Source: Theobroma cacao (Eukaryota > Streptophyta > Magnoliopsida > Malvales > Malvaceae). From it: a stretch of DNA of 64,000 bases. Made by a program: the position numbers and the translations under genes. A model generated the notes under the pieces. It saw nothing but the letters and a program-made list of their open reading frames with translations. It had not been told where the DNA came from and made no database searches. How positions within the stretch are numbered: the stretch's first letter is position 1; each line of letters starts with the position of its first letter. Of the stretch, positions 31,784 to 44,365 are shown piece after piece. The stretch spans positions 15,038,859-15,102,858 of the forward strand of contig NC_030858.1 of the NCBI RefSeq assembly GCF_000208745.1. The letters run 5' to 3'.

Positions 31784-33277
31784 TGATAACTCTATTTTAT
31801 AGAGTTATTTGATTTTAATTTCCAATATATTTTGTCTAAGTTCTTGAAATTTAATTTAAATATTAGGAGTTTTTTAGTCATCTATTTAATTTAATTTAAT
31901 TCTATTGGTTTCAATTATGTTAAGTTATTTTATGATGTTTTATTTTAAGTTTAGTTATTATTTAAGTCAATTTTTATATTCTCTTAGGTGTGCTTTGAAA
32001 AGATGGTCTATTTAGTGAAGGAGATTCATTTGAGGTGCAGACTTTATCTAAACATATTGTGGCATTTCAAGCATACCTTTCACTACAGAAGTGCAATTGA
32101 CATGATTCTTAAACCGTTGGAAACCTAAGGAGTAGAGCTACAATTTCATGCTATCACGTTTCCAATTTCGGCCTGGAAAAGGGATTAAAAATCATGTCAA
32201 AATCCAAGCAATGTAGTAGAATCTAAATGAGCAACAAGGAGCTTTGAGCATTGCGGCCACCATGGAACCAATGTCGAGGTGCCCTTATTGTGAAAGACCC
32301 CTTAATGCATATTGGAGCATCGATGCCAAGGTGCCCAAACACCCATCATTGCGACGCCTAACCAAGGACAGCTGCAGCGCCCAATGGAGAAAGAAGAGTT
32401 TGAGACCTATTTGACTTCTATTTGGAGTTAGACTTGAGCCCTACCTCATTCCCTTTTGAAAAGCACAAAAAAGCAATAATTAAACTAGGATTTTCTAAAG
32501 AAAAATGAGCATTGAAGATAGCAAGGAAGCAATGAAAACCAAAAGAGATTGTGGATTAAAAGCATGATAAATATTAGAGTTCTTTCCTGTTATCCTTTTG
32601 CTTTCTTGTGTAGTTTTAATGTTTATACATTTGGATGATTTTTACATACATTATGTCAAACTAAGTTTTTAATCTAGAATCTCAATTGAGCCCAATGCAT
32701 AGTATGAGTTTTTAATATTCTTTCTTACTTATAATTAGTATATGAGTTTTTTTATTTCAATCCTGCTCTTAATGCGTCTAATTGATTGGCCACCAATTGG
32801 ATTGATTTGGAAACTTTAGAGTAAGCCATGGACTTATATGTCATATGTAGGCAAGATTAGAATATGAACTTAATGAGTCCTTCTTAATTTCAATTTGCAT
32901 AAACATATAGTAAATTGGTTAAGATAGATATTTTTATAAGAAACTCGACAGTGACTTATAAATAAATTTGAACTCTGGGTTAAGAACTCAAGCCTATCTA
33001 GTAAGTAGAGAAGGAATAAAAGAAATTCAAATGAAACATTATAGGGATATTGTGGTTTTAGAACTTTTTATTATTTGATTCAAGTTAAATTGTGACTTTT
33101 TCTTTCAATTTTAATTTTGATTTTTGTTTATTTAATTTTTAGCAGTTTAAGGTTTAGGTGTTTTAATTTTAGTACTTAGCAAAGAGATTTAATTCAATTC
33201 TCTATGGGATTGACACTTTACTTTTCAGTATATTACTTGTTTACAATACATTTACTTGCGTGATAAAATTGACAACA
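31784..33277 (+). repeat. 3' LTR of the Athila-like element
   Basis: It begins TGATAACTCTATTTTATAGA right after the purine-rich AAGTTTGGGGGTT tract and ends ATTGACAACA. It is 1494 bp long. It is the same general family as the solo LTRs at 15108 and 27985, sharing the start and the end region (AAATTGACAACA / AATTTAACAACA) but diverging in the middle. Confidence 0.8.
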
Positions 33278-33278
33278 A

Positions 33279-33670
33279 AGGACTATATAAAATTTAAAAG
33301 ATATGCTATGGGCTTGTGTTGTGGATTTTGGAGACACTTAGGATAGACACCTGCCTTTGGTAGAGTTTGCCTACAATAACAGTTATCAGGCTAGCATTGA
33401 GATGGTGCCTTATGAGGCATTGTATTGGCACAAGTGTAGATCGCCTATTTCTTGGTTTAAGGTTGGTGAATGGAGACTCCTTGAACCAGAGATGGTTCAA
33501 GAAGCCATTGACAGGATTCGATTGAGTCGAGATAGGATGTTGACAGCTCAAAGACAAAACTCCTACGTTGACCATAAACATCAAGATTTGGAGTTTGAGG
33601 TGGGGGACCTTGTATTTTTTAGAGTTTTGCCTACTAAGGGTATTATGAGATTGGTAGGAAAGGTAAGTTG
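33279..33670 (+). pseudogene. Gypsy integrase, catalytic core C-terminal part
   Basis: Integrase resumes with GLCCGFWRH-type sequence across a frame change. It then stays open from 33357 with VEFAYNNSYQASIEMVPYEA, LYWHKCRSPISWFKVGE and DHKHQDLEFEVGDLVFFRVL. These are the standard YNNS...SIGM.PFEALYGR.CR.P and F..GD.V.L.V.P blocks of plant gypsy integrases. The preceding HPQTDGQSER block is partly missing because of the deletion at the nested insertion. Confidence 0.88.
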
Positions 33671-34045
33671 AGCTTGAGATATATTGGACCTTTTGATATA
33701 CTAGAGAGAGTTGGTGTAGTAGCTTATAGGTTGGTGTTACCTTTAGATCTTTCTAGCATTCATCTAGTGTTTCACATGTTTGTATTATGCAAACCCTAAA
33801 CCCAATCCAACCCATGTTATTTGGCATGAGGAGATTCAGTTAGAAGATGACTTGTCGTATGAGGAGATACAAGTTAAGATTTTAGATCGAAAAGTTAAGT
33901 TACTTTGCACTAAGGATTTAGCTTTAGTGAAAGTTCTTTGGTGCAATCACTCTAGTGAGGAGGTAACTTAGGAAGCCAAGGATGATATGCTCATGAGTAC
34001 CCTCAATTATTTCAGAATTGAGGTTAGTAGCTAGTTGCCTAAATT
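33671..34045 (+). pseudogene. Gypsy integrase C-terminal chromodomain-like region
   Basis: After an in-frame stop it reads LSYIGPFDILERVG-like sequence in another frame. The frame at 33780-33971 then gives PTHVIWHEEIQLEDDLSYEE, VKILDRKVKLLCTKDLALVK and VLWCNHSSEEVT, with a tryptophan codon changed to a stop before EA. This matches the chromodomain-like tail (I......LR...I..VKV.W.....E..TWE.E) of Tekay/Del-type chromoviruses, which in the family guides integration to chromatin. Confidence 0.82.
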
Positions 34046-34059
34046 CAAGGATGAATTTT

Positions 34060-34074
34060 CTTAAAGAGGGAAAA
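34060..34074 (+). promoter_or_regulatory. Polypurine tract of the gypsy element
   Basis: The purine run AAAGAGGGAAAA lies immediately before the TGTGAAACCCC start of the 3' LTR. This is the expected plus-strand primer site and fixes the 5' end of the LTR. Confidence 0.85.
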
Positions 34075-37000
34075 TGTGAAACCCCACTTTTAGACATAAG
34101 GTTAAATTCGTAACCTAACTTGTTGAGCTAACAATTTAATGTTTTAAACATGTTTATGGAAGCATTTTAACTTAGAAAATTCATAATTTATTGAGCGTAC
34201 ATGTCTATTTTGGAGTTGTTGTCTTTTCAAAGTCAAAAGGGATAGTTTTTGACTTAAAAATTGCATTCTGTATAAAATGTATTGATACATGTTTGTTATG
34301 TATCGATATATCAAATGCAAAAAGGGATTTTTATGAACATGTATCCATACATGTTCATCATGTATTGATACATGAAACCTAGGGCAAAATGTATTGATAC
34401 ATGAAACCTAGGGCAAAATGTATTGATACATTACCCTTATATATCAATACATTAGGTGTCAAGCCCGACCTTATAAAATACTTTCCATGTCATTCATATG
34501 ATTGACAATATGCTTGCATACTTGGAAAGCCCCGAAAAAAAATCGTTAAAAGACGACAATGTACCAAATGGTACAATTAAGTTAATTTAAGCCCCGAACA
34601 AGATCAAATAGAGAATTTAAATTGAAATTAAGAATATTAAAGTCCCATAATGGTTTAATATGGTGATTTGGAGTTCAAGGTCAATTTGGAGTCAAATCGG
34701 AATTTTTACTGTCTAAGGGCAAAATGGTCATTTGGCACCCAAGGACACAATGGGAATTTTTAGAAAATAATTTTTTTATTTTTTTTGGCCCCATTTGCTT
34801 ATTGGAGTAATGATTTGAGTTTTGGAGTATAATTTGAGGGTTTTGGCAGTGAAAAAGTTTAATTTTGGTGATTTTTAGAGTGTAGGGGCGAAATCGTAAT
34901 TTTCCACTCGCGGACAAATTTTGAGATTTTGAGAGAATTTAGATCAAATTGGACAAATTGGAGAATGGTATGAGTATTAGGAATGAAAAATATGTCTATG
35001 GGTAATTTTTCAGTTTTTGGGCAAAAATGTAATTTTTGACTTTTAAAGGGCAAAAGTGTAAATTTCAAAAAAAATTACTCCACCAAGACTTTTTATAAGT
35101 CTGAGAATTTTATCTATGTAATGGATATGTGGGACAAGTGTATGATGAAAATTTGGAAACAAATGGACTGGTAGAATTTAAGGAATTAATAAAACATTAA
35201 AAAATGAATAAAATAATATTATATTATTTTAGCCTTTAAAAGGTAAAAATTCCAGAATTCTCATCTTCTTCAGCTGTCCAAACCAGGGGAGAAAAGGGGG
35301 AAAAAAAAAATAAGAACCCTACCTGAAATTTTGGGGAAAATAAAGAGAAATCAAGAAATCAAGCATTGAAAAGGTAAATTTCATTGATTTTCCTTGTGAT
35401 TTTCACTACCCATGCATTTTTTTCTCATTTCCATGCAAAATTAGAAAGTGGGTATGGACACCCATGCTGGCCAAACCTCCATGGATGAGTTTTGAGCTTG
35501 ATTTTTGGTTGATTTTAATTGAATTAAGTGATTTTAGTTAAGTTATATTGAAATATAGCAAAAATAAGCTAGAAATATAATTTTTTCCCATTGAAACCCA
35601 TTATGCTGAATTTTCTAGGGGAATATTGGCTGCTGATCTTGATGGTTATTTGAGGAATTATGATGAATAATGATGAATTATGAGCCTAGAAAAATAATGG
35701 AAATTTTCGGAGCAAAAATACAAATTTTTACCCACTAGGGGTATTTTCGTAATTTGTTATCGGGACTGATAATTTGCACCACACTGAGGGACATTAAGTC
35801 AATTTGGGTGCAATTGAGGTATAGAAACTGAAAAAAATTAATTTGGAGTTTAAACGGACGCGTATATCAATTTATCGGGTAAAAGACCGAAATAGGCTAA
35901 CACCGCATTTAGGCAAAAATTTAGACATTTTTGCATTCCATATCAAGCATTAGTAGTCTAAATTAGTTTAATTTCAATTTAGTACCAATGTGGTGAATTT
36001 CTCGATTTTGTACTGTGTCAAGGTGGTGAGTCCTCTGATAAAGGCAAGGGAATTGCACCCGAGGACCAATAGTCTGAGTATTTCGAAAATCCCCACTCTA
36101 GACACGGTGAGTAACCTTACCATCATTTTAATTATCTAAAGTATGTTTTTATTCGGTTTTGGTGAATTTTATGAAAATGAGTTCAAATGGTAAATTTTTA
36201 TGTTTTGTAAACAAAATGAGTTTAAATGAAAATATTTTATAAATTGTCTTGAAACGAAATAACGATTTTGAAAATAGAGTAATTGGAGACCACTGATATG
36301 TTGTAAATTTAAAATTGAATTAATGGCTTATGTTATTGTATTGGCATGACTGGCTGGGCTGTGTTTTTTATGAATTGTATGAATTGCTTTATTTTACCCT
36401 TGCAGGCTGGGTAGTAATATATTAGCCCTGTCATGCTGTCAAAATTTTATTGTATGGTGGGTTTGACCTGCTGCAGTGGGCTGGATTCTGTGGACTAGCC
36501 TATTAGAGGGGCACGGAATCCTGTTATATTTTTACCTCGGTTGGAGAGGCGAGTAGGGTAACTCCTGAGGTATAACTTTTAGAGTTCACTTCACGCCAAA
36601 CCACCTCGTGAAGGGGAACTCGGCCAACGCCAAGGAATGGCTATGTTTTCAAAATAAAAACATGACTTTCTAATAGCCTTGGCGGACTCAGTTGGGATAG
36701 CCCTCGGCCAAGGTATCCCAAATAACTGAGTATGATAATAATTTTTGGCATGAGCCAAGCTTTTTAAGAAATTCATAAGCCATACTGATTACTTGCTTTA
36801 AATAAATTGATTTCATTTGGTTGAAATAAGTTGAAAGATGATAAATTACAGTTTGATGAAATGTTTTAATAGTCTCCTTTTACTCGACTTTAGATATTTT
36901 GAGTGATGTTTGTTTACTCACTGGGATTTTATAATCTCACCACCCTCATTTCCACCCATTTCAGGTTCAGAATAGATTGTAGATAACTGATATCGGCAAG

Positions 37001-40000
37001 GATTACAGTTGAACTTGCCACATCCAAAGACTGTAGGTTCATTTCTTTTGATACTTTTGGTCATTCGTGGGCCCACGTGTCACTGTAAATTAAATTCTAT
37101 ACTTTGGTTATCTGTATTACGGTATGTAAGAATTTATTTTGCTTTTACGCTATAAAAATTATTTATGCAGTGGTTCTTAAATATCGTTTTATGTGAAAAT
37201 TGAATATTTTATTGAATATTTTTATTTTATTATAACAGTCATAATTCCATTTTAAACGAATGTTTTAGACATCCAAAATTATTTTTGATTAAGAAATATG
37301 TGTTTTCCACTTACATACTATATTTTTAGATGATTTTTGAGATTTTTGGGATAAATGACAAAAATACCCCTGTGAGATAAAAATTATTATTTCATTTGTT
37401 TAAGTTGGAAACAGTTTAAAATCTTTTAAAATGTGGTATTTGGAAACAATTACCCACAGGGGAAATGAGAAGCTGATATTAAAGCCTTGCGGGGTCTCGG
37501 TTGACATTCCGGGTAATGAATGTAAATTGAGACGTCGCGGCGGTTGTCACGGGCTCGATGGGAGTTCCGGGTCGTGACATTAGGCTTAGACTTGAAAAAT
37601 GTAAGGTTATTTCAATCTTTGCTTATTCCTTAAAACCCTTCAACCTTCAGACTTTCCTTTTAAGGCAAAAAATGAGGTTTTTTTTTACTCAAAACCCATC
37701 CGCCTTCATCTTCTTTCTCTCTTAACTCCATTTTTCAAAAAAGGATTTTGAAGAATTAAAGTGATTTTCAAGCTTGTTTTTTCATTCCAAGAACTTTGGA
37801 AGGTAAAGTTTTGATTTTTTTTAATAACCTTTAAAACGGAAGGATTGATTTCCAAAAATTGTGGATACTCATAAATTCGTTTTTGGTTCTAAAAACCTAG
37901 GTTTGATTTGGTTTTGGAACTTTCAAGGCTCACCGAGGTAAAGTTGCTTTAACTCTAGCTAAAGTAGACTAAAATCCTTTAGTAAGAGTTAGATTAGTTG
38001 TTGATTTATGGATTAAAGGATTGTTGGAAATTTTATGGAAAGATTTGATGGTTTTTAGACTAGAAGAACCAAGTTGTAATGTTGGAAACATTGTGTTAGG
38101 TTATGTGAAGAAGATTTGAAGTGGTTGGAAAATCGAGTGTTCAACATAAGGTGCAAGAGAGCAAGGCATGCTTATTTGAAATGGGTGGATGCGGCGTTTT
38201 TAATTATTTTGATATAATGAAGCATGCTTATTCTATAGCCTTGCATATAAATGGATTTTGATAATGTTTGTGTGGTGAACAATTGTTTTCAAGTATGTTT
38301 AATGAAAATTATAGACAAAGATTATATAGCATACTATATAGTATTTGAAAATGGGGAACAAGCCTTTCAATTGTATTATTATCTCAACATCTCATTTGTG
38401 AATGATTGATGCATGATGGATGTATTTTAAAAGTTGCATGAGAAATGTTTTTCTCTTTGATGGTGCCATGGCATTTATGGCCATTTATTATAAATGTTGT
38501 GTGGTTGATTGACTATGGTTTTATGTTGTCTCAACCTTTATAGATACTGATGATTGATTTCATCCCTTGATTGATTAAACACTGTACATTGAATTGTTGG
38601 AGCCTATCGGTATAAGGACTTGTAGTTAGTGGCAAAAGACACTAGCCATTTTGTGCAATGAGTGGCGGCTTGAGCCGATTGAGAAATTCCTAGGACTCAC
38701 TGGATATTGGTGGCTAACGAAGTACTACTCCTTTCTATGAATAGTTGTCAACCAAGAGCAACAAGCTATTTGGTTTAGAATGGCAACACTAAATGGTTGG
38801 ATGTCCTCGGTTAGAGCTCCATTTTGATTGATAGAATGTCTAATGTGTGGATTTAAACTAAGTTATTATTGAACTCATGATTGAATTGTTGAATTGTATC
38901 ATGTCTATTGTTACATGATGTTTGAATGTTGTTTATTTGTCTATGGTTGATTTATACTCTTGATTGAGGTCCTAATGGTTAGCTCTAGGTTGAGATTTTG
39001 CTCTCTGTAGTAAATCTATCAGTACATGGAGCTAATGTATCGATAGATTCAACACAGAACTGATGGATTTGCATTTTTCTTCAAATCTATTGATACATTG
39101 GAGTAATGTATCGATAGCTGGGGTAATCTATCAATACATGGGGTCCATGAATTGATAGATCATGCTTATTTTGAAATGACAATTTTTTCAAAAGATTTTC
39201 TAAAGAGGAAAATGACATTGTTTTAGAACTAAATATTTAATAACCTTGATTTATGTTTCAAATACTCTTCAATTGATATTTACTTTGATTTTATCTAAAT
39301 TTCTTGAATTGAGTTTCAAACTTTAAGTATTTTTTAAAACTTATGAGTTGATTTACAAACTATGTTTATAAAAATATTTTTATTTATCCTTGTACCATTG
39401 AAAGATATTGGACAAAGAGGTATAGTGAACATATGTTTCTTGAGTAGTCTAAAAAACAACGGGCTTAGAAACTATGGGATGATTTGGTCCATGATCCGTT
39501 TGTAAGATAGCGGGCTTGGAGACCATGGGGACATTTGATACTCTTGATAGGCAAATTTATCCTATGATAATGCTTGGAAACACGAGACTTGATTTGTGGT
39601 TATGCTTGGAATGGTGGGTTTTGCAAAATAGTAGTTAAATATTCATTTGCATATTTCTAAAAGTGTGTTTTGTTAAACACTATTCCATATTTGCTTGTTG
39701 CCTTTCCCCATATTTGTTCATGGAATTAACTCACACATATTTCTAAAAGTGTGTTTTGTTAAACACTCTTCCCAATTTTAGATTAGTAGATTACTTCCCT
39801 CCCTGTCGTTTGGAGAGAGCTACTTTTATACTCAGTTTGGTAGGTAATGGTCATGGCATCCAATATGCATTACCCCTTCTATTCCGAGTCATACTCTATT
39901 GGGTTTGATCTTGTCTGATATGGTTTTTTATATTTGACTGTTATGGGTTTGACTTGTTATGTTCTACAATAAATGACACTATGGATATTGTCACGAGATG

Positions 40001-40280
40001 GCTTATGTTTTGTGTCTGCCACAAGATGGCATAGACACTGGATTACATTTTATGTTGCTTCCACAGTTATAAGCACACAAACATGTAAATGAATTTTGTA
40101 TACTTTTCTATTATATGATATAATCATTTTCATATGTATTTGTATTTGATTCCATGGTGATGATTCTCATGAGGCACATATGTTATTGGTTTATTATTAA
40201 TTTTTAGGCTTGCATGAGTTAAGAGGGTAACCCTTATCAATACTCTTATGTTGGTCATGCCCTGGATTTGGATCATGACA
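34075..40280 (+). repeat. 3' LTR of the gypsy element, with a nested solo LTR
   Basis: It begins TGTGAAACCCC and ends GGATCATGACA. Without the nested element (34457-37579) it is about 3.08 kb and collinear with 17525-20400. Visible differences between the two LTRs (substitutions roughly every 10-15 bases plus indels) indicate an old insertion. Confidence 0.88.
34457..37579 (+). mobile_element. Solo LTR, long-LTR family, copy 1
   Basis: It starts TGTCAAGCCCGACC and ends CCGGGTCGTGACA, with a perfect 5-bp TSD, TTAGG (34452-34456, 37580-37584). At 3123 bp it is unusually long. It contains iterated GGGCAAAA(T)xGTxATTTT words (34720-35060) and a conserved GC-richer module at 36500-36740. Further family copies are at 41474 (-), 47296 (-), 47617 (-) and 63567 (+). 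Confidence 0.93.
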
Positions 40281-40321
40281 CTGTCCAAAAAGAAGAAAAA
40301 TGTACAACTGTTAGTAGAACT
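40281..40321. other. 41-bp remnant of CACTA between two insertions
   Basis: These bases belong neither to the gypsy 3' LTR nor to the following inverted LTR. They are the only CACTA DNA left between the gypsy element and the next insertion. Confidence 0.6.
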
Positions 40322-41473
40322 TGTTGTCAATTTTGTACATGTAAGTATGCGTATCGCTCAAGTAATATAGAAGTAAGTTCAGTATCGTATTCCACAAAGA
40401 TTTGCCCCTAAACTTTTACTAAGTATTAAATTTGTAATAAGATTTATCCTATCCAAGTAACTCAAATTTGAGTACTTAATTAATGTAAAAATTACTACTG
40501 AAACTAAACTAAGGATATGAATTTGATTTTACTAAAGACTATTGCTTTAAAAACCTAGGATCATAATGTCTCTCAATATTTCATTTGAGTTTAATTCTTT
40601 CCTTTAAACTTAGATTAATGGGGTGAATAGCTAACCTAGAATACGATTTTATGTACAAGTCTTTGTCAAGATTCTTGCACACATACTCTTCAAAATTAAT
40701 CCCATATGTCTATGCAAATTAGTTAAGAAAAGCTCATTAAGTTTATGTTCTAATTTAGCTGCCTATGATATTTATGTATATGTCTATACTAAATATGAAT
40801 TTATAATCTAACCTCTAAGTGAATTGAACATAAGCTATTCAAATCAATGGCCTAATCTAAACTCTTTTCATCAAGTTACATTTAGATAACCAAATCAAAT
40901 CAACTAGTGATCAAGCAGTGAAAAACATTAAACATGGATTTGAATAAACCACACAATACCCATTAATACTAAGCAAAGAAAAATCATATATTCAAACTAC
41001 ATATTGAAATAAATCATAATCCTAGAAAAGAATTTAAATCATCATTTCTTCAGCAAACATCACAATTTCAAAAGAATAAATCATTTCTACAGCAAGAGAA
41101 TAAGAGAGAAATGAAAAACTAGAATGAAGAACAAGGCTGTCATTGATTCTTGATCTTCAATCGTCTTCATTTTTTTCTCATTTCCTCCTTTTGTATAACT
41201 TGTTTCTTTCTCTCTAGACTGTTGTTTGTTTCCCTCAGAGACCTCTCCTTTCAGCTACTAAAAATCACATATTTATAGCCACAAAAAAGCCTTAAAAAAT
41301 AAAATCCCAAATAGTTGTGCTCTAATGAAACATGTTAGAGCGTCACGGTGCTCTACACTTATCTTTTTTTTTCTTCAACCTTTCACCCAGTGTTGCAGCC
41401 TTCCTACTTGGCTGCCATGGTGTTGAGGTCTCAGCAATTTGTATGGGAGCAATGCTGCTCCTTTCAGCACTGC

Positions 41474-44365
41474 TGTCACAACCCGGAACACCCATCGAGC
41501 CCATGACAACCACCGCGACATCCCGATAAGACTCATTACCCCGAATGCCGATCGAAACCCAGCAAGGCTTAGTATCAGCTTTCGCATCTCCCCGGTGAGC
41601 GACAGTTATTAAATCTCGCATTTCAAGAAATCATAAGTCTTTGCCAAATCAAAACAATAAAATATTATTTTCTAGCTCATAGGGGCATTTTCGTCATTTT
41701 TCTTCGAAAACACCAAAACTTGCCAAAAACATGGTGTAAAAGCTAAATATGTTCATACATACTTTAAATCAAATAACTAAAGTATAAAATTACTTTTACA
41801 ATGACACATGGGTCCCCAACTAACCAATAAGATGCGAGTCTGTGAACCTACAATTTTGTCGATGCAAGGCTAACTGAAGTCTTTGATGCAATCGGCTATC
41901 TACCGGCTATCCTAAGCCTGAAATGTGGGGAATTGAGGGTGGTGAGATTATAAAATCCCAGTAAGTAAACAGATACCATCTAAACTATCTAAAGGCGAGT
42001 AAACGGAGACGAATTAAAATATTCTTTTCCAATATATGTTTCATAACATGAATATTCAGTTTACTCAATTAATCAACATGGCTTATATATCTCACAAAAC
42101 TTGGCTCCTACCAAAATAATTCTCGCGGGTACATTTGTCAAGGTATCCCACTGAGACCGCCAAGGCTGTTAAAAATTCATATTTCGCATAAAACACATTT
42201 TTCGTTGAACATCACAGCCGTTCCTTGGCGTTGGCTGAGTCTCACTCTCACGTGGTGGTTAACGTGAAGTGCACTCAAAAAGCCCACCTCAGGAGATACC
42301 CTACGCGCCTCTACAACCGAGGTGAGAATATAAAGGAGTTTACCGTGCCCCTCTAATAGGCTGGTCCACGGAACCCCCCACCACTGCAGTAGCTAATCTT
42401 TAATCCACCAATTGATCAAATCNNNNNNNNNNNNNNNNNNNNNNNNNNNNNNNNNNNNNNNNNNNNNNNNNNNNNNNNNNNNNNNNNNNNNNNNNNNNNN
42501 NNNNNNNNNNNNNNNNNNNNNNNNNNNNNNNNNNNNNNNNNNNNNNNNNNNNNNNNNNNNNNNNNNNNNNNNNNNNNNNNNNNNNNNNNNNNNNNNNNNN
42601 NNNNNNNNNNNNNNNNNNNNNNNNNNNNNNNNNNNNNNNNNNNNNNNNNNNNNNNNNNNNNNNNNNNNNNNNNNNNNNNNNNNNNNNNNNNNNNNNNNNN
42701 NNNNNNNNNNNNNNNNNNNNNNNNNNNNNNNNNNNNNNNNNNNNNNNNNNNNNNNNNNNNNNNNNNNNNNNNNNNNNNNNNNNNNNNNNNNNNNNNNNNN
42801 NNNNNNNNNNNNNNNNNNNNNNNNNNNNNNNNNNNNNNNNNNNNNNNNNNNNNNNNNNNNNNNNNNNNNNNNNNNNNNNNNNNNNNNNNNNNNNNNNNNN
42901 NNNNNNNNNNNNNNNNNNNNNNNNNNNNNNNNNNNNNNNNNNNNNNNNNNNNNNNNNNNNNNNNNNNNNNNNNNNNNNNNNNNNNNNNNNNNNNNNNNNN
43001 NNNNNNNNNNNNNNNNNNNNNNNNNNNNNNNNNNNNNNNNNNNNNNNNNNNNNNNNNNNNNNNNNNNNNNNNNNNNNNNNNNNNNNNNNNNNNNNNNNNN
43101 NNNNNNNNNNNNNNNNNNNNNNNNNNNNNNNNNNNNNNNNNNNNNNNNNNNNNNNNNNNNNNNNNNNNNNNNNNNNNNNNNNNNNNNAAATAAACATCAA
43201 GATCAGCAGCCAATATTCCCCTAGAAAATTCGGCATAATGGGTTTCAATGGGAGAAAGTTATTTCTCTAGCTTATTTTTGCTATATTTCAATATAACCTA
43301 ACTAAAATCACTTAATTCAATTAAAATCAACCAAAACTCAAGCTCAAAGCTCATCCATGGAGGTTTGGCCAGCATGAGTGTCCATATCCACTTTCTAATT
43401 TTGCATGGAAATGAGAAAAAAATGCATGGGTAGTGAAAATCACAAGGAAAATCAATGAAATTTACCCTTTTAATGCTTGATTTCTTGATTTCTCTTGATT
43501 TTCCCCAAATTTTTCAGCTAGGGCTCTTATTTCTTTTCCCCCTTTTCTCTTCTGGTTTGGACAGCTTGAAGAAGATGAGAAATTTGGAAATTTTGGCCTT
43601 TTTAAAGGCTAAAATAATATAATATTATTTTATTTATTTTTTTTGTTTTATTAATTCCTTAAATTCTAGCCATCCATTTGTTTCCAAATTTTCACCATAC
43701 ACTTGTCCCACATATCCATAGCTTAGATAAAATTCTCAGACTTATCCAAAGTCTTGGTGGAGTAATTTATTAAATTTACACTTTTACCTCCGTAAAAGTC
43801 AAAAATTACATTTTTACCCCAAAAACTGAAAAACTTCCCATAGACATATTTTTCATCCCTTATACTCATACCATTCTCCAATTTGTCAAATGTGATATAA
43901 ATTCTCTCAAAATCTCAAATTTTGTGCAGTGAAAAAATTACGATTTTGCCCCTACACTCTAGAAATCACAGTAATTAAATTTTTTCACTGCCAAACCCTC
44001 AACATATACTCCAATACTCAAATCATACTCCAATAAGTTAAATGGGACCAAAAAAATCTTTTCTAAAAATTTCCATTTTGTCTCTAGGTGGCAAATGACC
44101 ATTTTGCCCCTAGATAGTGAAAATTTCGGTTTGACTCCAAATTGATCCTCGAACTCCGAATTATCATTTTCAGTCATCCCTGAACTGTGAAACTCTTAAT
44201 TTCACCTTAAAATTTCTATTTGAACTAGTTCGAGGCTTAATCGACTTAATGATACCATTAACGGCAATATCGTCTTTTAACGATTTCTCGAAATTCCTAA
44301 ATATGCAAACATTTGATTGAGCATGTAAATGAAGTCGTAATTATTTTATAGAATAGGGTTTGACA
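41474..44365 (-). mobile_element. Solo LTR, long-LTR family, copy 2 (with N gap)
   Basis: On the + strand it begins TGTCACAACCCGG and ends AGGGTTTGACA, the reverse of copy 1. The TSD ACTGC is perfect (41469-41473, 44366-44370). It includes the 765-N gap at 42423-43187, so its true length is unknown. Confidence 0.92.
42423..43187. other. Assembly gap (765 N)
   Basis: The run of N lies inside a copy of the repeated long LTR, so it is probably an unresolved repeat. The apparent open frames of 265-282 codons over it are artefacts of N translation. Confidence 0.98.

Larger units (their letters stand above)
27010..33277 (+). mobile_element. Athila-like non-autonomous LTR element (ORF1 only)
   Basis: The left end at 27010 starts TGATAACTCTATATTATAGA. 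The complete right LTR (31784-33277) starts TGATAACTCTATTTTATAGA, preceded by a purine-rich AAGTTTGGGGGTT tract. Between them is an Athila-type ORF1 (27852-30429) and about 1.35 kb of noncoding DNA, but no protease, RT or integrase. The left LTR is internally deleted after about 230 bp. No TSD matches, and about 8 codons of gypsy integrase are missing at the site, so a deletion accompanied or followed insertion. It must have depended on enzymes from another element. Confidence 0.75.
17525..40280 (+). mobile_element. Ty3/gypsy chromovirus-like element with nested insertions
   Basis: Order on the + strand: 5' LTR (17525-20400, first 70 bp missing), Met-type primer site, gag, RT, RNase H, integrase and C-terminal region, polypurine tract, then 3' LTR (34075-40280). 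The order RT-RNase H-integrase identifies Ty3/gypsy, and very long LTRs with a chromodomain-like C-terminus fit the Tekay/Del lineage. Its integrase is interrupted by a solo LTR (24200-26517) and an Athila-like element (27010-33277), and its 3' LTR by another solo LTR (34457-37579). Stops and frameshifts are frequent and no intact polyprotein remains. The right flank is CTGTC; the left TSD is lost at the palindromic junction. Confidence 0.88.

Noticed and set aside
27010..33277. Insertion of the Athila-like element by clean integration
   Set aside because: CGCTA and AAGGA flanks differ and codons of the host integrase are missing, so a deletion at the site is required.
42400..43248. Frames of 265-282 codons on both strands
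   Set aside because: They are made of translated N. Only a few codons at each end are real sequence, inside an LTR.
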